DNA of 64,000 bases from Floccularia luteovirens. Taxonomy: Eukaryota > Basidiomycota > Agaricomycetes > Agaricales > Squamanitaceae. This document shows positions 56,181-64,000 of this stretch, one piece after another (the first letter of the stretch is position 1; every line of letters starts with the position of its first letter). Where the stretch lies: contig VSJF01000015.1 of the NCBI GenBank assembly GCA_009739215.1, forward strand, positions 186,001 through 250,000. Reading direction: 5' to 3'. Both the position numbers and the translations under genes were made by a program. A model generated the notes under the pieces. It searched no databases and was not told the origin of the DNA. It saw nothing but the letters and a program-made list of their open reading frames with translations.

Positions 56181-56557
56181 CACTAGTAAAACCGAACTAA
56201 AACCATATCGTATCAAATTTCTGAGCAACACGTGACCAAGTCATAGCGGGCGTTTATGTTGAACCAATCTATCATATGCAGTACATTGTCATACTTATTT
56301 ACAGCCCAACTTCGCGAGCGCGTATAATATAAGCAAATTTCCAAATTAACTGAACATGTGTAAGGGGGTCGTGATGGGAATTAATGCTGTGTCATTTCGA
56401 GGACAACTCGTACAGACGCCCACCACTCCCATACCCTTCCTCATACACATACCATAGTCGAGAACTTTGCTCGTTGATACGGTACATCTTGTCCAACCTA
56501 CTCACTGTGATGATTGACACACAAATAACGCTCCGATGCACAGGATTCATCTCAACA

Positions 56558-59500
56558 ATGTCTCCATCAAAAAGAGATCAACACATCACCGACATCCTTA
56601 TTTTCGCGAAGCAGGCTCTTGACACCACACAAGGCCCATTAAGCCTTGTTCCTGTTCCCGGATTGTCGAGTGCAGTCTCAGCATTGTCTGGCCTGATTGG
56701 CATAATTTTAGTACGTGTATGATATAACCTTTATCTACCTTTGTACACGATTCAATGATTCGATTGATCAGGTTGCCGGAGGGAACAAAGAAATACGAGA
56801 GGATATAGCAGAGCATATACAGGAACTCACATTGATCATTGAGCAAACGAGGGAAAAGGCCGAGTCTGCATTGGGAACAAATGACGAAAACATGACACGA
56901 AATCGTCTGGTAAATTCACCCGAATTAAAAGAAAGGGTGGCTACTCTCCAAAGGTAAGTTGTCATGATACTTACCGTGTACGTTGCTCAAGACAATCACA
57001 GAGATCTGAAGGATCTGATGAATGAGTCGAAAAACCTCGAAACAGGATTTCTCGGATTACTTCTGAGCAAGAAAAACACAGATACACTATTGAGGATCAG
57101 AACGGGTATCGAGGATGCTACGAAAAAATTCCAGGTATGGTATTTTTCTGGGGTTCCCAAACGTAATATTGTATGACACAATGTATGATATAGATCCAAA
57201 GTGGAATTACTATTGAAATGCTAATCAACGGCATCGTGACTGATATTGAGGTAGGATCTTTTTGTTTGCTACTGAACAACCATATTAATGTGAATTTATA
57301 GCAAATCAAGCGTACTCAACAACAAGAGCGTGAGCTTCTTTTCCTATGATTATCAAGCCTGCCTACCTATCGTACACATTGCAGTTGAGGAAAGGGCACT
57401 GAAGGATCTACCACATGTCAATGCTGGCTACTCTTCTGCTCTGAACCCAACTAAAACGGGAACACTGCAGGGCACTCGAACTGCTTTGCTTGAACAGCTC
57501 ACAACGTGGTCTCTCCGGTCAAATCCGGCCGACAATGGCTCTTTCATATATGTTCTAAGTGGTGGTGCTGGAACTGGTAAATCCACCATTGCTTTCGAGA
57601 TGTCCTTGAGATTAGAAGAGGCCGGGGCATTGGGTGCCTCTTTTTTCTTTGTCCATGACGCAAGTGATTTTAATACAACAACATACGTATTGACCACTAT
57701 CGCCTATCAATTGGCGCGTAACCACACGAGCCTATATTCTCACATTGCAAAGGCTGCCCGAGAGTATATCCGGAAAGGAAAACAAGGGGAACTGCTTCAA
57801 ATGGACCTAGACAATCTCATAATCAAACCACTGAAGAATGTCGAGGCATCACACCGCCCAATTATACTTGTTTTTGATGCACTCGACGAGTGCACTATAG
57901 CAGCACAGGATGAGGTGATCCGACTTCTTTTCCTGTTTATGGAACGACTTCCCGAAATCCCATTTCCTGTTCGAATACTCGTTACCACCAGACCGGAAAT
58001 GAAGATCGAAGCAGCTCTGAACACCCAAAAACTACTGCAAAGTTTTGAAACCATACAGACTACACGAGATACCGAGACAGATTGTGGACACAGACATCAA
58101 GCTTTTCTTTGACATAAGACTGATGGACCTCAGCTGCTGGGAAACTGTATTACATGCTCGTCCCAACGTTGTCAAAGACCTTACCAGACTTGCCGCCGGG
58201 TTATTTATATATGCAGACACTGTCGTTAAATTCCTGGGTAAAAATCCACACCTATGCCGCTGAGATTCTTGACGCCCTTCTATCCGACAATCCATCAGAT
58301 GCTTCATTCACTCTGAAGAACCTCGATCGACTATATATTGCTGTATTGCAAAATGCGCTCAATGATGACGACCTCGACATTCCAGACATGAAGAAGTACA
58401 TTCAAGTTGTACTGGGTAGTCTTGCGTTGCTTCAAGATCAGATATCAGCTTCCGGCTTGAACGATTTGGTCGGTGTTCCAATGCGATTCATCCGCGACAT
58501 CCTAGATCGGCTTGGTTCGGTCATCCTGAAACCAGACAAGGACGATGTAGAGATCCGAATGGTGCATGCAAGCTTCCCGCAATTCCTCATTGATATCCAT
58601 CGCTGCACAGATTCCAAGTTCTACATTGACCCATCTGTACATCATCATCGCTTGGTATTGACCTGTCTAGAGGTGATGAATGGGAGGTACCCACTCAAAA
58701 GGAATATTTGCCATCTTGAAGATCCGACGATAATGAAATCAAATATCCCCGGCTTGCACGACACTGTCAAGAAACGTATCCAACCAAGTTTACGGTACTC
58801 TTGTGTTCACTGGGCCATACATCTATCACAATCCAATAATCCAGCTCAGGACCTCTTAGATGCAGTGATGGAGTTTGTGCGTACGAAGCTACTGGTATGG
58901 GTGGAGGTGCTCAGTTACATGGACCGGCTTGAGGTTGCTGTCCCAGCTTTGCTTGCGGCACTTTCATGGTGTGAGGTATGTATTTGATATATTCACAGAA
59001 GGCAAAAGAAATTGATGTATTGTTACAAGGTTCACATCCAAGACGCAGACAGGAATGAAGTTCTTCAATTAATTGATGACACCCACAGGCTAATTCTACA
59101 GTGTTATGCACCTATCGATGATTGCCCCGAACACCTCTATATATCTGCATTTCGCCTGGCACCATCATGTCTTTTCACCACCCACTACAACAATTTTGTC
59201 AGCTTGCCGAGCCATAACAATTTAATTGTAAAGTCAATGATGCCTCGAGATTCAGCATGGGGTCCTTGCCTCCACACGATCCCAATAAATTCAAGGAATT
59301 GTTGCGCAGTACTCTCCCCAAATGGGAATTTAATTGCTTCTGGGTCATCAAAAGGGGAGGTGTGCATATGGGAAGCCAGCATCGGATTTTTGAAGAGGAC
59401 CATAAAGGGACATGCTAAAAGTGTTCGATGTGTTGCGTGGGCCCCTGATGGGGAGTCGCTCGCTTCTGGTTCTGCAGATGGGACATTTCGTGTCTGGAAT

Positions 59501-60940
59501 GCTACGTCTGGTGCGCAGGTGCATGTCCAGCGTGTGCAAACCACAGAATGCAAGGTGTATATCATAGCGTGGAGTCGAGACGGAACACGACTTGTTACTG
59601 GTGCCAATCCAGGAGGAGTGCAAGTGTGGGACATCGTAATTGGTAAAGTCTTGAAGGGGAGGATAATCTTACCTGTGATAGACAAAGTGTTGGCCATATC
59701 TAAGGACCTTGGACATGCAGTAGACAGGACAGCCGGAGGAAAGCTTCGATTTTGGGATCTCGGATTCGACAACGGCAGGATTCTGAAGGAGATGCCTATG
59801 CTGTTTATTGTAACCACAGCTGTGTTTCTAAACGATGATAGGCAAGTTATATTCTGTGGCGAAGACAATGGAGTTCATTTATGGGACTTGAATTCGGGCG
59901 AATGCACACCCAAAGTTATACTGGAATCTAAGGTCACACAGGAGGGGCTGACTTTCATCTACGGAATCGCTTCAACCCGAAACGAAGCTACTCTTGCGTT
60001 ATCTACTCTTGACAGAATACATTTCTTCAACGCGAAGTCCTGGGATTCACTTGGTTCCTTCCAAGGCTACTTTGATCGCACTGCATCATTCTCTCCTGAT
60101 GATCGTCGCCTCCTCACGTCACTCAACACAATCCAATTGTGGGACTCCTCTTCCGTACTTGCACCAAAATCACGGTTCGCAACGAATTCCACTCCACCGC
60201 CTTCATCACCGATTGTAAAACACAACTCAAACATACATTTCGTGGCTGTCTCCTCCGATGGCTCGCGGGTAGCGGCTGTATCAAATGAAGCAGTCAGCAT
60301 CTGGTCACTCCAATCCGCATCACTATACTGCATTATTCAAGGGGATATATGTGGTAACATCGCTTTTTCCCCTGACGGGCACAAGATTGCACTCGGCGAA
60401 TATGACAAGACTTACATATGGGACATCACGACGACTCAGACTACTTTGGTGCAGAGTATACCCACTGCAAACGATGCTGATGATAGAATCGCATGGTCTC
60501 CCGACGGGCGTTTGATTGCAGGTGCAGTATATGGTCCCGATTCTGTACGAGGGCTGGGTATCTTCGATGTGGCGTCGGGCAAACTTGTGAAATATTTGGT
60601 GCTCCGAATCAAGGCGGCCCTGCATGTAGTAGAGTTCTCACAAGACAACACAATGTTATACGTGTTGTATGGCGAGAATGAAGCAATATTCAGATGGGAG
60701 GAAGGGGAGAAAATTGACGTCAAGAAGCATAGGTGGGAAACAGAAATGGATAGGAGAAGACGCTTCCTCAAGAATGGATGGATTGTACGCGAACAGGATG
60801 GAAAGAGATTGTGTTGGGTGCAGCAGATATATGCAGACTGCATCGTCCGATGGGGCAATTATTATGCTGTGAGCAAGAATTCAGGCCAGCTAGATATTTT
60901 GCACATCGAGGAACGTTCCGTAGACACGACGAATGATTGA
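56558..60940 (+). pseudogene. NLR-like STAND NTPase: MLKL-like N-terminus, NACHT, WD40 (two frameshifts)
   Basis: Exons: 56558-56710, 56772-56953, 57002-57134, 57194-57250, 57302-57329, 57385-58975, 59030-60940, all GT-AG. The helical N-domain starts MSPSKRDQHITDILIFAKQ, contains VPVPGLSSAVSAL and resembles the MLKL/HeLo-type bundle used by fungal cell-death receptors. NACHT has Walker A GGAGTGKS (about residue 244) and Walker B LVFDALDEC (about 346). A winged-helix-like linker leads to a WD40 propeller (59100-60900) of roughly nine or ten repeats ending in IW/VW/LWD. Predicted role: ligand-triggered oligomerisation in heterokaryon incompatibility or defence. The frame shifts once near 58,040 (before PYRLHEIPRQ) and once near 58,240 (before TYAAEILDAL). 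No intron fits the first; a 61-bp intron could hide the second but would remove conserved-looking residues. Confidence 0.82.
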
Positions 60941-61020
60941 TAGTACGTAGTCATAGTACAAAATAATATACTTATGGCGATAGTAATCTTGATGAACTTG
61001 TCATTGACAATAGTTAGTGT

Positions 61021-61350
61021 GGGGTAGGCCTTTGGGCTACCCTTGGACGTGGTTTCCTTTCCGTTTCTGTCTCCTTTCCTCATCACATGATTCTAGATAA
61101 GATTAGATTGTACGCGCACGCGCACGCACATGTTGCCTTTCACCTATGTTTTCCTTTGTCTAGACTACTTTCCTGTAATTTCTCTATCATCTCCTCGAAA
61201 TACTGCTAAACGCCTGTAACCGTTTTACACACACTATACACATCCTTATTCGAAAACACTCTAAACAACACAAGAAACAACACTAAAACCCTCAACCTTC
61301 TCTCCGTCATCCTTCGTCCTTACCGAACTCACAGGGGTTAGCCTCCCCAC
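61021..61350. mobile_element. MITE-like element L2 between the NLR tails
   Basis: The left end is GGGGTAGGCCTTTGGGCTACCC (preceded by GT) and the right end is ACAGGGGTTAGCCTCCCCAC. Both match the ends of L1 at 16456-16906, including the 5' mini-palindrome. Flanks are only partly similar (TTAGT against TTAGG). A short CG/CA dinucleotide run lies at about 61,112-61,129. The minus frame at 61261-61632 runs through it and is not a gene. Confidence 0.65.
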
Positions 61351-61676
61351 ATTAGGTAAATCATTGCCCCCCATTTTTTTTGGCGTAATAGGTCCCCAAT
61401 CATAAGATAGAAAACTGAAAATCATTATAACCACTTTGGAATGAGTCAAGAGAAGACAACAGCAGGCCAGCCAACTGGTCCAACCATATACATAATGAGT
61501 GTGCAGCCGTAAAACGTCTGGTAATGAACTACCCTTCTGTCTCAGCGTTGCTATGCTTTCCTCGTTCACAGTCAACCGACACCCCCAAGTACGTAAATGC
61601 ACTGGCATGTCGACGTAGTACTTGAGATACATTTAAATTATTTGTTAAGACTGCGTACATTTGAGTATGTAATAAT

Positions 61677-64000
61677 CTATAAATCATTCGTGTCTACAGA
61701 ACTATCCTCGATGTACAAAATATCTAGCTTTCCTGATGTCCTACCCACAGCATAATAATTACCCCAACGCGCAATGAGTTCTGGGTATCTCTCCTGTACC
61801 CAACATAATCTCTTCCCATCCCGCTCGCGTATAATCCATGCATCCTTGTGAAAATCCCTCCTCTGTTGTCTCTCCGTTTTCCACTCGTGCTGCTCGAGGT
61901 CCACTTTCTCCCCTTCCTTCCATCTGAAAATTGTATGATCCGATCCACAAAAGAAATATAATAGAATGTTGTCATGCGAAAACTCTATTTCCCAAATTCT
62001 CTCGTTATTGCTGCGCATCAGATATTTCACAAGTTCGCCTGTCACTGCATCGAATATACCAAACCCTCGCGTTTTATTAGCATTAGGATCATACGCTGGA
62101 CCTGCGATCCAAAGTCCATCGGAGGACCAAGCGATTCTGTCATCTGCACCATTTGCAGTGGATATGCTCCGCACCAAAACAGGCTCAGTTGTCGAGATAT
62201 TCCATATACGAGTCTTTTTATCTTCAATGACTGCAATCTTCTGCGCGTCGGGGGAGAAGGCAACGTTACCAAAGAAATGTCCCCGGATAATGCATAATAG
62301 TGATGCAGATTTGAGAGACCAGATACTGACTGCATCAGTGGACCTAGCCGCTACTTGTGAACCATCCAAGGAGATAGCTACGAAAACTATGAGTGAGTCG
62401 TGTTTTACAATTGGTGATGATGATAATGATGGAGTGGGTGACGTGATTCGTGGCTTCGGTGCAAGCACATAAGAAGAGTCCCACATATCGATTCTGGAAA
62501 ACGACGTCAGGAGGCGACAATCATCTGGAGAGAACGATGCGGTGTAACGAAAATAGCCTCGTAAGGAACCAAGGTAATCCCAAGTTTTCGTTTTGAAGAA
62601 GTGGATTTTATCAACAGTAGGTGAGGCAAGTGTTTCTCCATCTTGAGACACAGCAATGCCATAGATGAAAGTCTTGCCATTTTGTGCGATTCTGGATTCC
62701 AGTTTAACCTTGGAAGTGCAGTCACCCGATTCCAGGTCCCACACGTAGATCGAATCGTCGAGCCCACAGAAGGCAATCTGTGTGTCGCCGTGTAGAAACG
62801 TAGCTGCGTACATTGTGAATCGTACAGGAAACTCCTTCAAAATCTTGCCATTCTTGCATCCGATGTCCCATAATCGAATCTTTACTCCAGCTATCCAGTC
62901 TACAGCACGGTCCATATCCTTCGATATCGCCAATACGGTCTTTGTTGCAGGAATGGACATTCTCTCTTTCAATTCCTTACCAATCGTAATGTCCCACACA
63001 TGTACCCCTCCTGGATCAGTGCTAGTAACAAGTCGTGTTCCGTCTCGACTCCACGATATCGCATACACTTCGCATTTTCTGCTCTGTACGGGCTGGATAT
63101 GTACCTGCGCACCAGATGTAGCATTCCATACACGGATTGTCCCGTCAGCCGAACCAGAAGCAAGCGATTCCCCATCAGGAGCCCATGCCACACAACGGAT
63201 ACATTGGGTATGCCCAGCTAAGGTCCTCTTCAAAAATCCGATGTTAGCATCCCATATGCACACCTCCCCATTTTGTGACCCAGATGCAATCAGCCTCCCA
63301 TTGGGGGAAAGCATTGCGCGACAATATACTGCATAAACTGGGATAGTGAGGAGGCAAGCGCCCCATGCCGAATCTCGAGGCATCATTGACTGTACGATAG
63401 GATGATCATGCGTTGGTATCTTGCCAAAGTTGTCATAGCGGGTGGTGAGCACACATGATGGTGCCAATTGGAACGCAGAAATATACAGGTGTTCGGGGCA
63501 ATCGTTGATAGGTGCGTAACACTGTAGAACTAGCCGATGCGTGTCATCGATTAACTGGACAATTTCATCCCTGTCCCCGTCCTGCATGTGAACCTAACGA
63601 CAATATTTTAGTCTTTCTTATATTACTCGATTCAATCAAATACGCACCTCACACCACGAAAGTGCCACAAGCAAAGCTGGCACAGCAGCTTCAAGCCGAT
63701 TCATATAACTGAGCACCTCCACCCATACTAATAGCTTCGTCCGCGCAAACTCCTTTACTGCGTCCAAGACTTCCTGACCTGGATCGTTGCATTGTGAAAG
63801 GTGTACAGCCCAATGAACGCAAGAATACTGTAAACTTGGTCGAATGTATTTATTGACAGAATCGTGCAGACCGGGGATATCTGACTTCACTTTTGTTGGA
63901 TTGTCCAGCTCACAGATGTTCCTTTTCGGTGGGTACCTCGTATTCATCACCTCTAGACAGGTCAATGCCAGGCGACGATGGTGCACAGTCGGCTCTATGT
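61677..64000 (-). CDS. NLR-like NACHT-WD40 protein, C-terminal part (runs off the window)
   Basis: Exons on the minus strand: beyond 64000 to 63648, then 63593-61677, with a 54-bp GT-AG intron at the same place as the last intron of the + paralogue. Residues match that gene throughout ('CPEHLYISAFQLAPSC', 'GKRLCWVQERYPELIARWG'), by eye about two thirds identical. The visible part is the pre-propeller helical region and a WD40 propeller, with strong repeats such as GHTQCIRCVAWAPDGESLASG. No stops or frameshifts occur in the visible 756 codons. The N-domain and NACHT lie outside. The pair is tail-to-tail with 736 bp between stops. Confidence 0.88.

Noticed and set aside
58240..58305. A 61-bp GT-AG intron as explanation of the second NLR frameshift
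   Set aside because: It restores the frame, but it would remove TYAAEILDALLSDNPS, which reads as natural linker sequence, and it cannot explain the first shift. Kept only as an alternative.

Overview
The window looks like part of a filamentous fungal chromosome, most likely an Agaricomycete (Basidiomycota). The host genes have many 48-65 bp introns, and they include an ENA-type P-ATPase, a V-ATPase subunit e, a CNNM/MAM3-type CBS protein and NACHT-WD40 proteins with an MLKL-like N-terminus. All of these are typical of mushroom genomes. The species cannot be named from the sequence.

The window has two parts. Positions 1-45,774 are a retrotransposon graveyard with no intact host gene. I use working names for its repeats. 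LTR-A, -B, -C, -D, -E and -F are six LTR families, all about 310-600 bp once later insertions are removed. GypA is a Ty3/gypsy chromovirus with LTR-B. It has three broken copies, at 4,361-7,190 (-), 9,629-17,402 (+) and 20,641-24,406 (-). GypB is a chromovirus with LTR-E at 39,296-45,196 (-). A Tad/I-like LINE with an APE endonuclease, reverse transcriptase and RNase H lies at 25,648-32,560 (-). Copia pieces lie at 36,343-37,912 and 45,197-45,774. I1 and I2 are palindromic TIR elements built on a CCATAG-rich repeat. J is an unrecognised ~1 kb repeat. L1 and L2 are GTGGGG-ended MITE-like elements. Most LTRs are solo copies, and many keep readable 5-bp target duplications, so the insertion order can be read directly: D inside I, E and A inside D, D inside C, and A inside the LINE.

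Positions 45,775-64,000 are host DNA with higher CpG content. The order is: an ENA-type Na+/K+ efflux ATPase (46,536-50,721, +, 18 exons, apparently intact); a 5'-truncated CNNM/MAM3 gene (52,370-53,663, -); a V-ATPase subunit e gene, VMA9 type (53,693-54,015, -), with one odd splice donor; an 81-bp NLR fragment (54,828-54,908); a LINE tail (55,983-56,180); and two convergent paralogous MLKL-like/NACHT/WD40 genes (56,558-60,940, +; 61,677 to beyond 64,000, -) with a MITE between their tails. The + copy has two frameshifts.

Across the repeat island, in-frame stops in GypB and the LINE are overwhelmingly TGA at positions where Arg is expected, and the older J copy has lost nearly all CpGs of the younger one. 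This points to strong CpG-to-TpG decay of repeats (methylation deamination or a RIP-like process). The host part shows no such decay.
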